The notes below the pieces were generated by a model. That model was not told the DNA's origin and did no database searches. It saw nothing but the letters and a program-made list of their open reading frames with translations. From Nitratireductor mangrovi (GTDB taxonomy: Bacteria > Pseudomonadota > Alphaproteobacteria > Rhizobiales > Rhizobiaceae), in the NCBI RefSeq assembly GCF_007922615.2, contig NZ_CP042301.2, positions 4,448,001 to 4,512,000 on the forward strand: a stretch of 64,000 nucleotides of DNA, given 5' to 3'. This document shows, in pieces, positions 1 to 7,724 of this stretch (its first letter is position 1; each line of letters begins with the position of its first letter). The position numbers were made by a program, and so were the translations under genes.

Positions 1-452
1 TTTCGACTCGCGGCGGGTGGTCGTGGACCGATCCGGGCATGCCCGAGGCGTTTTACCGGGAGGTGGACGAGAGTGCCTTGCCAACGATACGCTCCATTTC
101 CTCCTTCGAGTCCTTGCTGGAGCGAACCGCGCTCCCTGGCCCGCTTCGGCAAGACCCCGTCGGTAGCCAGCTCTTTCAGGATATCGCCGTGCATGCCGTC
201 CGAGGTGATCTGGCGCGCGTACGAGCTTGGTGCGCGCTGGCCGAACGCACGCGCTCCGAATGGGAAGCCGGCATGTGGCGGGAAGAAATCGAAGCGGTCG
301 TGCTGCCGATCTGCACGTTCATGTCGCGCGATGATATCGCGGGCCTGATGGTGATGCTTCATGGGTGGGAGCGCCAGGCGGCTCATGCCGTCGGCATTGA
401 TCGCTTCTGGGAGCCGAGCCCGTTTCCGATCGAAGAACAGATGCAGGGTTGA
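1..452 (+). CDS. Hypothetical protein, possibly 5'-truncated by the window edge
   Basis: I do not recognise this protein. The reading frame is open from base 3 to the stop at 450-452, so either the true start is the ATG at 39 (137 aa) or the gene begins before the window. It is a soluble acidic protein with a possible helical core (tryptophans and glutamates in the middle third) and no signal peptide or membrane segment. Codon use looks like that of neighbouring genes. It converges on the fliJ-like gene with about 46 bases between the stops. No function can be assigned. Confidence 0.5.
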   Translation, partial: STRGGWSWTDPGMPEAFYREVDESALPTIRSISSFESLLERTALPGPLRQDPVGSQLFQDIAVHAVRGDLARVRAWCALAERTRSEWEAGMWREEIEAVVLPICTFMSRDDIAGLMVMLHGWERQAAHAVGIDRFWEPSPFPIEEQMQG

Positions 453-498
453 CGCAACGACGCCGCGAACCCGGCGCCGTTCGGACAGGTCGGCGCCG

Positions 499-876
499 TC
501 AACCCACGATGGCGCGGCGCAGTTCGGTTTCGGCCTCGCGCACGCGCGCGTCGCGCGTTTCCAGTTGCTCGGCCTTGGCCAGTTCGCCCTCGGCTTCCGC
601 AAGCGCGGCTTCTGCATTGGCTTTCTGCTCGATCAGGTCGAGGCGCGAATTGGTCAGGTTGTCGCGGCGCTGGCGCGCCGCCTTGGCGAAGGTCGGATAG
701 GCGAAGTGGGCGGTGTCGGTGATGCCGGACTTCTTCTCTTCATGCTGGATCTGGGCATCCAGTTCCGCCGCCATGCGGTCGAACTCCGCGATCATCATCT
801 CCAGCTGGGTCAGTTGCCGGCGGACTTCGTTGACCTTGAATTGCTTCAGCCGGACCAGGTTCGCACGTGACTTCAT
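499..876 (-). CDS. fliJ: FliJ-like flagellar export chaperone protein
   Basis: A 125-aa, highly charged, almost entirely alpha-helical protein with heptad-like coiled coil over most of its length. This matches FliJ, the small stalk protein that couples the FliI ATPase to the flagellar export gate. The start is taken at the ATG at 874-876, giving an N-terminus MKSRANLVRLKQF. An open frame continues 19 codons upstream but lacks coiled-coil character. It is transcribed away from ctrA, and a fliJ-type gene beside ctrA is a known Rhizobiales arrangement. FliJ proteins diverge strongly, so the family call rests on size, coiled coil and context. Confidence 0.7.
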   Translation of the reverse strand: MKSRANLVRLKQFKVNEVRRQLTQLEMMIAEFDRMAAELDAQIQHEEKKSGITDTAHFAYPTFAKAARQRRDNLTNSRLDLIEQKANAEAALAEAEGELAKAEQLETRDARVREAETELRRAIVG

Positions 877-990
877 ACCCAATACTCCAAACACATACGC
901 GTACACGGCGACCCGGCGGAATGCGGCCCGCAAGCGCCCTCCCGCTAGCGTGGTCGCGGCGGCAAGATATCCTCAACTTTCTTGCCGGCG

Positions 991-1250
991 GTAACCATTC
1001 GTTTACGGGCACCGTTAATCATAGTCGCGAGGGCTTAAAGCACGGTAAAGAACCACGCCGAGCCGGGCCCACAGCCGGCAAGTCGAGTCGCCTGAGTCAC
1101 TTGTCCCGGTTTCCTTATCCTGAACGTTAACGATGAAGCATCGCGATTCGTGTTTGGATTCAAGAAGGTGATCAAACATGCTGAATGCCGCCGGGCGACT
1201 TGCCAGGCGGAATCAGATTTTGTTAACCATTTACTGGCAGCCTCCGACTC
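991..1250 (+). promoter_or_regulatory. ctrA promoter region with GANTC cluster and CtrA-like boxes
   Basis: The 440-base gap between the fliJ-like gene and ctrA has no convincing gene. It holds TTAACCAT at 1223-1230 and GTAACCAT at 991-998 (the latter continuing to TTTA with a 7-base spacing). These resemble the CtrA binding motif TTAA-N7-TTAA / TTAACCAT. It also has six GANTC sites at 1085, 1094, 1145, 1157, 1210 and 1246; GANTC is the CcrM methylation target. Known biology: ctrA in Caulobacter is autoregulated and its P1 promoter is controlled by CcrM methylation. That the same control operates here is inference. Confidence 0.6.
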
Positions 1251-1316
1251 AGGTGATGGCTGCTCCCGGGACGGTCGAGCCGCAATGGCGGCCGGGCGGC
1301 AGAGAAGGGGAATGAA

Positions 1317-2012
1317 ATGCGCGTCCTTTTGATTGAAGACGACGGTGCGACCGCGCAGAGCATCGAACTGATGCTCAAGTCGGAAAGCTTCAACGTCTAC
1401 ACCACCGACCTCGGGGAAGAAGGCGTCGACCTCGGCAAGCTTTACGACTACGACATCATCCTTCTCGACCTGAACCTGCCGGACATGTCCGGCTACGAGG
1501 TTCTGCGGACGCTGCGCCTGTCCAAGGTCAAGACGCCCATCCTGATCCTTTCCGGCCTGGCCGGCATCGAGGACAAGGTGCGCGGCCTCGGCTTCGGCGC
1601 CGACGACTACATGACCAAGCCGTTCCACAAGGACGAGCTTGTGGCGCGCATCCACGCCATCGTGCGCCGCTCCAAGGGCCATGCCCAGTCGGTGATCACC
1701 ACAGGCGACCTGATCGTCAATCTGGACGCCAAGACCGTGGAGGTCGGTGGCCAGCGCGTGCATCTGACCGGCAAGGAATACCAGATGCTGGAGCTGCTTT
1801 CCCTGCGGAAGGGAACCACGCTCACCAAGGAAATGTTCCTCAACCATCTTTATGGCGGCATGGACGAGCCGGAGCTGAAGATCATCGACGTCTTCATCTG
1901 CAAGCTCCGCAAGAAGCTCGATGCGGCGTCCGGCGGCCAGAACTTCATCGAGACGGTCTGGGGCCGCGGCTATGTGCTGCGCGAGCCCGAGGAAATCCGC
2001 GCCAGCGCCTGA
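1317..2012 (+). CDS. ctrA: Cell-cycle response regulator CtrA
   Basis: 231 aa, OmpR family. The receiver domain (1-115) has the acidic pair D8/D9, phospho-acceptor D51 (in [14 protein letters not shown]), S79 and K101. The C-terminal winged-helix domain (about 125-225) includes the very conserved [16 protein letters not shown] stretch and ends GRGYVL. CtrA is the master cell-cycle transcription factor of alphaproteobacteria and is phosphorylated through CckA-ChpT. The C-terminus ends in small residues (-ASA), of the kind used for ClpXP recognition in Caulobacter CtrA. chpT lies 650 bases downstream on the other strand and eipA, a known CtrA target in Brucella, lies beyond it. Identification is near certain from length and conservation. 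Confidence 0.97.
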   Translation: MRVLLIEDDGATAQSIELMLKSESFNVYTTDLGEEGVDLGKLYDYDIILLDLNLPDMSGYEVLRTLRLSKVKTPILILSGLAGIEDKVRGLGFGADDYMTKPFHKDELVARIHAIVRRSKGHAQSVITTGDLIVNLDAKTVEVGGQRVHLTGKEYQMLELLSLRKGTTLTKEMFLNHLYGGMDEPELKIIDVFICKLRKKLDAASGGQNFIETVWGRGYVLREPEEIRASA

Positions 2013-2038
2013 CGCCGGCTCATGCCCCAGAATTCAGC

Positions 2039-2064
2039 AATGCCCGGCTTCGGCCGGGCATTTT
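2039..2064 (+). terminator. Rho-independent terminator after ctrA
   Basis: A perfect 10-bp stem (AATGCCCGGC / GCCGGGCATT) closed by a TTCG tetraloop is followed by TTCATTTG. It lies 27 bases after the ctrA stop. It sits between two converging genes and may act on both, but the T-rich tail favours the + strand. Confidence 0.85.
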
Positions 2065-2133
2065 CATTTGTCGGTCGTTGGGATTACCGGATGGGTGGCA
2101 GCCAGCCGATATGCCGGCGTGCGCGGGATCGCG

Positions 2134-2502
2134 TCAGGCGGCGCTTTGCAGTTCGCGGAAGCGTTCGATCAGCTGCGAACGGTTGAACGGCTTGAACATG
2201 TAGCCATTGGCGCCGGCGCGCTTGGCCCGCATGATCATGCCGATGTCGAACTCCAGGATCGAGATCAGGATGCGCACACCCTTGCCGCCGGGTAACGCCT
2301 TGACATCACGAATGAAATCAGTGGCCGCCATGTCCGGCAATACGCCGTCGACGATGATCGTGTCGGGCATCTGCGCGCCGCACATGGCGAGCGCGTCGCT
2401 GCCGTTGGTAGCCTCGACCACGACGATCTCCGGACTGCCCAGGATGCGCTTGACGACCTTCCTGATGATGCTGGAATCGTCGATGATCATGCAGCGGTTC
2501 AT
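2134..2502 (-). CDS. Orphan single-domain response regulator (CheY-like receiver)
   Basis: 122 aa, one receiver domain and no output domain. The acidic pair D8/D9, phospho-acceptor D52 (IIVDGVLPDM), S81 and K104 (MFKPF) are all present, so it should be phosphorylatable. It lies between ctrA and chpT and is on the same strand as chpT. That suggests a role in the CckA-ChpT-CtrA relay or in a relay sharing ChpT; this is inference. It does not have the DivK N-terminal signature, and I cannot assign it as CpdR. The C-terminus ends -AA, which could be a protease signal. The 163-base gap to chpT leaves room for its own promoter. Confidence 0.85.
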   Translation of the reverse strand: MNRCMIIDDSSIIRKVVKRILGSPEIVVVEATNGSDALAMCGAQMPDTIIVDGVLPDMAATDFIRDVKALPGGKGVRILISILEFDIGMIMRAKRAGANGYMFKPFNRSQLIERFRELQSAA

Positions 2503-2594
2503 GGTCCCGGTCCCTGCTCACGAGCCGGGTGTCACCCGGCCAAACATCACCCCGAACCTCACCTTAGGCGAAGATCGTAAAGGAATTGGCCAAT

Positions 2595-2625
2595 CCGGCG
2601 GCTAAAATTGCAAAAAAGCCGCCGG
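2595..2625 (-). terminator. Inverted repeat downstream of chpT
   Basis: CCGGCGGC and GCCGCCGG form an 8-bp perfect stem with a 15-base A/T-rich loop, 41 bases after the chpT stop. There is no T-run after the stem on the minus strand, so a classic terminator is doubtful. A transcript-end or attenuation structure is possible. Confidence 0.4.
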
Positions 2626-2665
2626 TCATGCATGCGGGAGATGGAAGGGGGAGCGAAGCCGACCC

Positions 2666-3295
2666 TCAGGAGGCGGTGAAGACGACGTCCTCGGCGCCGG
2701 CGCGGATAGCGATCGTCATCCCGGCCTCGCGTGCCAGCAGCAGCGTGTAATAGGGCTGGATTGCATGGGCGTCGATCGGCTCCTCGGGCTTGCCGCCCGA
2801 GTGCATTTCGAGGAATTTCGGCGGCACCCGCACCATCGGCCCGCTGGCCTTGATCGTGAAGCGCGGCGCTGTTTCCAGCTCGGCGAGATCGACGGTAAGC
2901 CGTCCGCCGCGCGGTATGGCGCCGGTGGCCACCAGGAGCAGGTTGAGCAGCAGCTTGACCTTGTTCTTGGGCAGCAATGCCCGCCCGCCATTCCATTCCA
3001 GGTCCGGCTTTTCCGTCTTGAATAGCGCGTCGGCCACCGTTGCCGCGTCGCCGGTGTCGATCTGCATGCCGGCCGAACCGGCCGCGCCGAAGGCGATGCG
3101 CGCAAATTGCAGCCGCGCCGAGGCGGTTCGTGCGCTCTGCCGGATCAGCGCCATGGCGTCTTCGTCGGCGCCGCCCTCGTCCAGAAGTTCCAGCCCGTTG
3201 TTGATCGCCCCCACGGGCGAAATGATGTCATGGCAGACACGGCTGCACAAAAGGGCCGCCAGCTCCGGCGCCGTGAGCGTAAAGAGTTCGGACAT
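2666..3295 (-). CDS. chpT: Histidine phosphotransferase ChpT
   Basis: 209 aa from the ATG at 3293-3295. ChpT carries phosphate from the hybrid kinase CckA to CtrA and CpdR in the alphaproteobacterial cell-cycle relay. The dimerisation and phosphotransfer helix is clear: CSRVCHDIISPVGAINNG around residues 17-34, with the phospho-accepting His at 22. It is followed by a degenerate Bergerat-type domain lacking ATP-binding motifs, as is typical. An open frame runs another 124 codons upstream, but it is low-complexity arginine/serine sequence and not coding-like. Its closeness to ctrA strengthens the call. Confidence 0.92.
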   Translation of the reverse strand: MSELFTLTAPELAALLCSRVCHDIISPVGAINNGLELLDEGGADEDAMALIRQSARTASARLQFARIAFGAAGSAGMQIDTGDAATVADALFKTEKPDLEWNGGRALLPKNKVKLLLNLLLVATGAIPRGGRLTVDLAELETAPRFTIKASGPMVRVPPKFLEMHSGGKPEEPIDAHAIQPYYTLLLAREAGMTIAIRAGAEDVVFTAS

Positions 3296-3615
3296 GTCTC
3301 CGTTTCTCCTAGCGGAAGCGGAGGCGCTCCGCCGACGGGAACGCTCCGTTGCCTCACCTGTCCCGGTCGCCGATCGCCACTTGCGAATCATCGGCGCCAA
3401 CCCCACCCGACCGTCGTTGCACAAGCCGCCGGTGCCCGCAAGAAAACCCGTCCCTCCGCTGTCCATTTCCGGCCTTCGTGCCGCCATCTTCATCCGTTTC
3501 TTAATCGATGACGAACGTTTGCTGACTAGCGTGCGATTCGAACCGGAAAGGCGGCCGCCAGAGCCGCCCGCAGGGATGCGCCCCTCAGAGCTGCTCCGAA
3601 CTGGAGAACGACCAT
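3296..3615. promoter_or_regulatory. Divergent chpT / eipA promoter region
   Basis: 320 bases with no supported gene. Visible elements are a TTAA CtrA half-site at 3501-3504, about 112 bases before eipA, and two GANTC sites at 3385 and 3535. EipA expression is known to be activated by CtrA in Brucella abortus. A direct CtrA effect here is plausible, but the box is only half of the consensus. Confidence 0.4.
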
Positions 3616-4191
3616 ATGCTGTCAAGGACAAACCCCGCCGCGCGTGCGCTGGCCGCGGCGTTTGCATTTTTCGTGCTGACCCTGGCGATTTCCGGCCCGG
3701 CGCGCGCGCAGGAATACACTGCCCGGGAAATCGTGGATTCCGGCCATCGGTTCTTTGGCGCGACCTCGGGTGGCTTGGCCACGATCGTTGAGAAGATCTT
3801 CTCCGCCTACGGCCTTCCCAACGGCTATATCCTGGGCGAGGAAGGCTCCGGCGCCATCGTCGGCGGCCTGACCTACGGTGAGGGCACGCTCTACACCAAG
3901 AATGCCGGCGACCATCCGGTATTCTGGCAGGGGCCCTCCGTCGGCTGGGATTTCGGCGGCCAGGGTTCGCGCACCATGATCCTGGTCTACAATCTTGATG
4001 CCGTCGACGCGCTCTACAATCGCTTCCTCGGCGTCGCCGGTTCCGCCTACGCAGTCGCCGGCATCGGCTTCACGGTCATGAAGCACGGCAACATCCTGCT
4101 CGTTCCGGTGCGCACGGGCATCGGCGCGCGTCTCGGCGTCAACATCGGCTATCTGAAACTGACCCAGCGTCCGACCTGGAATCCGTTCTGA
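3616..4191 (+). CDS. eipA: Envelope integrity protein EipA (DUF1134)
   Basis: 191 aa with a signal peptide (about 1-31, cut after ARA) and then the DUF1134 fold, rich in glycine and aromatic residues (for example GWDFGGQGSRTMILVYN). EipA is a periplasmic protein needed for envelope stress resistance and virulence in Brucella and is co-conserved with cell-division genes in alphaproteobacteria. It is divergent from chpT and belongs functionally to the CtrA locus next door. The start ATG at 3616 gives a complete signal peptide. No membrane segment apart from the signal is seen. Confidence 0.9.
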   Translation: MLSRTNPAARALAAAFAFFVLTLAISGPARAQEYTAREIVDSGHRFFGATSGGLATIVEKIFSAYGLPNGYILGEEGSGAIVGGLTYGEGTLYTKNAGDHPVFWQGPSVGWDFGGQGSRTMILVYNLDAVDALYNRFLGVAGSAYAVAGIGFTVMKHGNILLVPVRTGIGARLGVNIGYLKLTQRPTWNPF

Positions 4192-4328
4192 ACCGTTCGC
4201 CTGCATTGCCCCGGCGCCGGCTTAACCTTAAGGCCAAGTAAACGGCGCCGTGCTATGGATCATGCGGGGGGCGACATGGCATTTTCATCGTCCGGTGCGA
4301 TGATGAACCCATTGCGGGGCGGGCGGCC

Positions 4329-5576
4329 TTGATAGAATCGATCCTGTTCTTCTCGCTGGGCTTTTTGTGCTCGGCTTTCCTGGCGCTGATGATCGCGCCG
4401 GCGCTATGGCGCCGTGCCGTAGCGCTGACGCGCCGCCGCATCGAAGCGGCGGTGCCGATGTCGCTGGGCGAGATCGAGGCCGACAAGGACCGCATGCGCG
4501 CCGAGTTCGCCATGTCGACGCGGCGCCTTGAGATGAGCATCCAGGCCTTCCGCGAGAAGGCGGCAAGCCAGATCATCGAAATCAACCGCAATCAGGAACA
4601 GCTCAAGAAGCTGGCGAGCGAGCGCGCCCAAAAGTCCGATACGATCACCGAACTCGAAAAGCAGGCGAGCGAACTGCGCGAGGAACTGCGTCGCCGCGAG
4701 GATCAGTTGAAGGGCGTCGGCGACAGGCTCGCCGCAGCCGAGCAGGACATCGAGGCCAAGGCACTCGAACTCGACAAGCTCGGGCGCATGTATGACGAGG
4801 CGAGCCTGTCGGCCAGCAACCGCCAGATCGAGCTCGTGGCGCGCGAGGCCGATTTCGAGCGCGTATCGGGCGATGTCGGCAGCTTGCGCGCGCAGCGCAA
4901 GGAAGCCGAACGCCGGTTGCGCGATGCGGTCGCCGAGGCCAAGGGTGCGCAGGAAGCGCTGCGCGCCGAAAAGAAGAAGGTGGCTGATCTCGAAAAGCGG
5001 CTGGAGCGGCTTACCACAACGCTGACCGACCGCGAGGACAAACTCGACCGGCGCGAAAAGGAACTGGCGCGGCTGCGTGGCCAGTTGAAGAGCGCCTCGG
5101 GGCTCGAAAACGACCTCAGCACCCAGCTTGCCTCGTCCGAGAGCCAGCGCGTGAAGCTGGAGGCGGAGATCGCCGACCTGACGCTGCAGATGTCGACGCT
5201 GCTGTCCGGGGCTACCGGCGGCGACGTTGAAAAGGCCATGGAAAAGCTCGGCGGCGAGCGCGACCGGCTTGAAAAGCGCGTCACCGCCCTGATGCGCGAA
5301 AACCGCAAGCTGAAGTCGGAAGTCTCCGCCCATGCGCGCGCCTCGACCGAGGACTGGGACGAGCAGCGGCGCGACAATGCATTGCTGCGCGAACAGATCA
5401 ACGATCTCGCCGCCGAGGTGGTGAAGCTGACCGAAATGCTCGACGGTCCGGATTCTCCGATCGGCGTCGAGCTTGCCAGGGATGCCGGGGCACGGCCCGC
5501 CACTGGCGGTGACGGCCGGCCCGTCAGCCTGGCCGACCGGGTCAAGGCCCTGAAGGAGGCGGCCTCGGTCCGCTGA
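4329..5576 (+). CDS. Membrane-anchored coiled-coil protein
   Basis: 415 aa, probable TTG start at 4329. One N-terminal transmembrane helix (about residues 4-27) is followed by roughly 330 residues of continuous charged coiled coil, with repeats of E/K/R heptads. A short disordered tail ends in LADRVKALKEA. No catalytic domain is visible. Proteins of this shape are widespread and unnamed in Rhizobiales; the architecture suggests a structural or scaffolding role at the inner membrane, which is inference. No in-frame ATG lies nearby upstream. The last 35 bases overlap the end of the converging RNA methyltransferase gene. Confidence 0.8.
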   Translation: MIESILFFSLGFLCSAFLALMIAPALWRRAVALTRRRIEAAVPMSLGEIEADKDRMRAEFAMSTRRLEMSIQAFREKAASQIIEINRNQEQLKKLASERAQKSDTITELEKQASELREELRRREDQLKGVGDRLAAAEQDIEAKALELDKLGRMYDEASLSASNRQIELVAREADFERVSGDVGSLRAQRKEAERRLRDAVAEAKGAQEALRAEKKKVADLEKRLERLTTTLTDREDKLDRREKELARLRGQLKSASGLENDLSTQLASSESQRVKLEAEIADLTLQMSTLLSGATGGDVEKAMEKLGGERDRLEKRVTALMRENRKLKSEVSAHARASTEDWDEQRRDNALLREQINDLAAEVVKLTEMLDGPDSPIGVELARDAGARPATGGDGRPVSLADRVKALKEAASVR

Positions 5577-6387
5577 CCTGGCCAGCGCCGCGCCACAGCC
5601 GGTGCAGCGCGATCGCCGAGGCGGCAGCGACGTTGAGGCTGTCGAACGAGGCCGACATGCCGATCCGCACGGCTTCCATCGACGCCATCACGCTTGGCGC
5701 TAGCCCGTCGCCTTCGCTGCCAAGGAAGATCGCGTTGCGCCCGCCGGGCTTGATTGCGGCGATGTCGCTCCCTCCGCTTGGTGACAGCGCCAGGCAGCGG
5801 AACCCCGCGCCGATTAGCGAGGCCGTGATTGCCTTCGTCGATCCGCCCCGAACGAACGGTACCTTGAGCGTCGCCCCCACGGAGACGCGGATCGCCTTGC
5901 GATAGAGCGGATCGCTCGAGGTTTCGTCGAGCAGGACAAGGTCGGCTTCGAAGGCAGCGGCGTTGCGAAAGATCGCGCCGACATTGTCGTGGTTCGAGAC
6001 GCCGGCCATCACCACCACCAGCGCTTCTGCCGGCAGGTGGGCGAGTTCGCCTTCGAGCGTGCGCTCCGGCCCGCGGCGTCCCAGGCCGAGCACGCCGCGA
6101 TGGACATGAAAGCCGGCAAGGGCGTCGATCACGGGCGCTTTCGCCACATAGGCCGGCAGGCCGTCGGGCGCCGCATCAAGCAGCGGCCGCGCCCCGGCGA
6201 GGCGGTTCTCCAGGATCAGGAGTGACTCCGCCTCGAAACGGCTCCCGTTCAGGAGCACGTTCAGCACCACCTTGCCTTCGGCGATGAACCTGCCGTCGCG
6301 TCCGACGAGATCCTTTTCGCGGATGTCCCGGTAAGGCGCTAGGCGGGGATCGTCGGGATCCTCGACGTGAATGAGGCGGGCGACCAT
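5542..6387 (-). CDS. SpoU/TrmH-family RNA 2'-O-methyltransferase
   Basis: 281 aa. An N-terminal substrate-binding part (about 1-110) is followed by the SPOUT knot domain. Motif 1 is around 130-145 (GVSNHDNVGAIFRNAAAF, with the catalytic N and R), motif 2 is IFLGSEGDGL, and motif 3 is SFDSLNVAAASAIALHRL, which forms the trefoil knot and binds S-adenosylmethionine. It methylates rRNA or tRNA ribose; the exact target cannot be told from sequence. It overlaps the 3' end of the coiled-coil gene tail to tail. Confidence 0.9.
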   Translation of the reverse strand: MVARLIHVEDPDDPRLAPYRDIREKDLVGRDGRFIAEGKVVLNVLLNGSRFEAESLLILENRLAGARPLLDAAPDGLPAYVAKAPVIDALAGFHVHRGVLGLGRRGPERTLEGELAHLPAEALVVVMAGVSNHDNVGAIFRNAAAFEADLVLLDETSSDPLYRKAIRVSVGATLKVPFVRGGSTKAITASLIGAGFRCLALSPSGGSDIAAIKPGGRNAIFLGSEGDGLAPSVMASMEAVRIGMSASFDSLNVAAASAIALHRLWRGAGQVSGPRPPPSGP

Positions 6388-6428
6388 GCTGGTATCGCTA
6401 GCGCAAGCTGCCCGCCAGGATCAACGCT

Positions 6429-6749
6429 TCAAGGCAGGGTGCTTCCGCGCCGCTCGTCGTCGACGAAGATGTTGTCGAGCGTGTCGAACAGGCGGCGGAC
6501 ATCGTCCGAGCCGCAAGAATAGTAGATGGTCTGCTTGTCCCGCCGAGTCCGTACGAGACCCAGGTTCCTGAGCCGTGCAAGATGCTGCGACAAGGCGGAC
6601 TGGCTCAGCCCGACCTTGTCGGCAATCACCCCGACGGGCAATTCTCGGCCGAGAATCTCGCACATGATCTGGATTCGCTTGCTGTTGGCGAACGCCGTGA
6701 GAAAGGCCGCTGCGGTGTCGGCATGTGCCGCGAGTTGTGCCGTTGCCAA
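6429..6749 (-). CDS. NolR-like ArsR/SmtB family regulator
   Basis: 106 aa winged-helix repressor. The start is taken as the TTG at 6747-6749 because a perfect AGGAGG lies 6 bases upstream (6756-6761, minus strand). An open frame extends 35 codons further, but that part is arginine-rich and unlike the family. The stretch KVGLSQSALSQHL, then TRRD-QTIYY, matches the nodulation and global regulator NolR of rhizobia closely. There is no CxC metal site of the ArsR/SmtB sensing type. Targets cannot be told; it lies 151 bases downstream of the HugZ-like gene on the same strand. Confidence 0.82.
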   Translation of the reverse strand: MATAQLAAHADTAAAFLTAFANSKRIQIMCEILGRELPVGVIADKVGLSQSALSQHLARLRNLGLVRTRRDKQTIYYSCGSDDVRRLFDTLDNIFVDDERRGSTLP

Positions 6750-6900
6750 TTTCCGCCTCCTGCGAGGGGATTGATCTGTTCGTTCGTCACAGACGGCGGA
6801 GCCACGGCCCAGACGCACGGGTTCTCCACGCCCGTACGACACCCCCTGTATCAACGAAATTAGTCCAGATTCGTCCGCAACGAAAGCGTGACGGCGGCAA

Positions 6901-7692
6901 TTATGTCGGATTGGCCGCGTGTTGGGAGTTCGTTTCCATCGCCCTAGCCGTTTTGGCCATGTCGACGAGTACCGCGCGCAACGCGCCGGCCTCGCCGAGC
7001 GGTGCCGGGAACAGGACGCGGTGCACCTCGTCCCCGGACGCGATGTCGAGGCCCTCGGCGTCGATACCCGTGATCAGCCAGCCATCCGACCGGGCGCCGC
7101 CGAAATGGCGCGCGTAAAGGTCGATCGCGTCACGGTGGTCCTCGTTCATGTGCTCGAGTGCCCCCTGCTCGGTGTCCGCGAGCCCGGCATTGGCGGGCAG
7201 ATGCGGAGCGAGGTCGTCGGGGCCGAGCAAATAGGCCTTGCCGAAGCCGCCATTGAGGCTGGCCCGCTCCATCGCCAGCCGCACGAATGAGAAATCGCCG
7301 AAATCGGCGTAGAGCTTCGCCTTGGGATGCCGGTTCAGGTAGCGGCGACGCGCCCGATCACCCGCTGGTGTTCCGCGCTCCAGGCGCTCTGCCATGCACG
7401 AAAGCGTGATGCGTGGATGGGCGAGCGGGTCGCCCTTGCCGGGTTCGCCGACAAGCAGCGAGCAGCGCGGATCGGCGGCGAGGCCGGAGGTATGGGTGGA
7501 AAGCGTCGACACCAGGATGATCGGCGAGCCGTCGAGATCGGTGGCCGTCGCCACGCGCGAGGCGAACGGCGCTCCCGTCTCCGGCTCGATCACGGCCAGC
7601 GCGCCGTGGCGGGCCGAGCGGATCAGCCGCCGCGCCAGCGCGATCGCCTCGCCATCCGTCTTGCGGATCACGTTCTTGGCCTTGTCCGCCAT
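6901..7692 (-). CDS. HugZ-like heme-binding / PNPOx-fold protein with DUF2470
   Basis: 263 aa. The N-terminal split-barrel domain of the pyridoxamine-phosphate-oxidase fold (about 15-160) carries the ARRLIRSARHGALAV and RCSLLVGEPGKGDPLAHPR motifs. The C-terminal DUF2470 domain (about 175-250) begins LEHMNEDHRDAIDLYA. Members include the HugZ heme oxygenases of proteobacteria, which free iron from heme; most homologs are uncharacterised, so activity here is inferred. It is last in a probable operon behind the SDR and acyl-CoA racemase genes (32-base gap). Confidence 0.82.
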   Translation of the reverse strand: MADKAKNVIRKTDGEAIALARRLIRSARHGALAVIEPETGAPFASRVATATDLDGSPIILVSTLSTHTSGLAADPRCSLLVGEPGKGDPLAHPRITLSCMAERLERGTPAGDRARRRYLNRHPKAKLYADFGDFSFVRLAMERASLNGGFGKAYLLGPDDLAPHLPANAGLADTEQGALEHMNEDHRDAIDLYARHFGGARSDGWLITGIDAEGLDIASGDEVHRVLFPAPLGEAGALRAVLVDMAKTARAMETNSQHAANPT

Positions 7693-7724
7693 GTCGTCTT
7701 ATCCTTGTTGATGGCCGGTGCCGA

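Noticed and set aside
1150..1332. Small + strand frame in front of ctrA
   Set aside because: It overlaps the ctrA start, lies in the promoter region with regulatory motifs and has no protein-like features.
3531..3545. GATTCGAACC, which resembles a tRNA T-loop on the minus strand
   Set aside because: The flanking bases do not form a 5-bp T-stem and no other tRNA arms are present.
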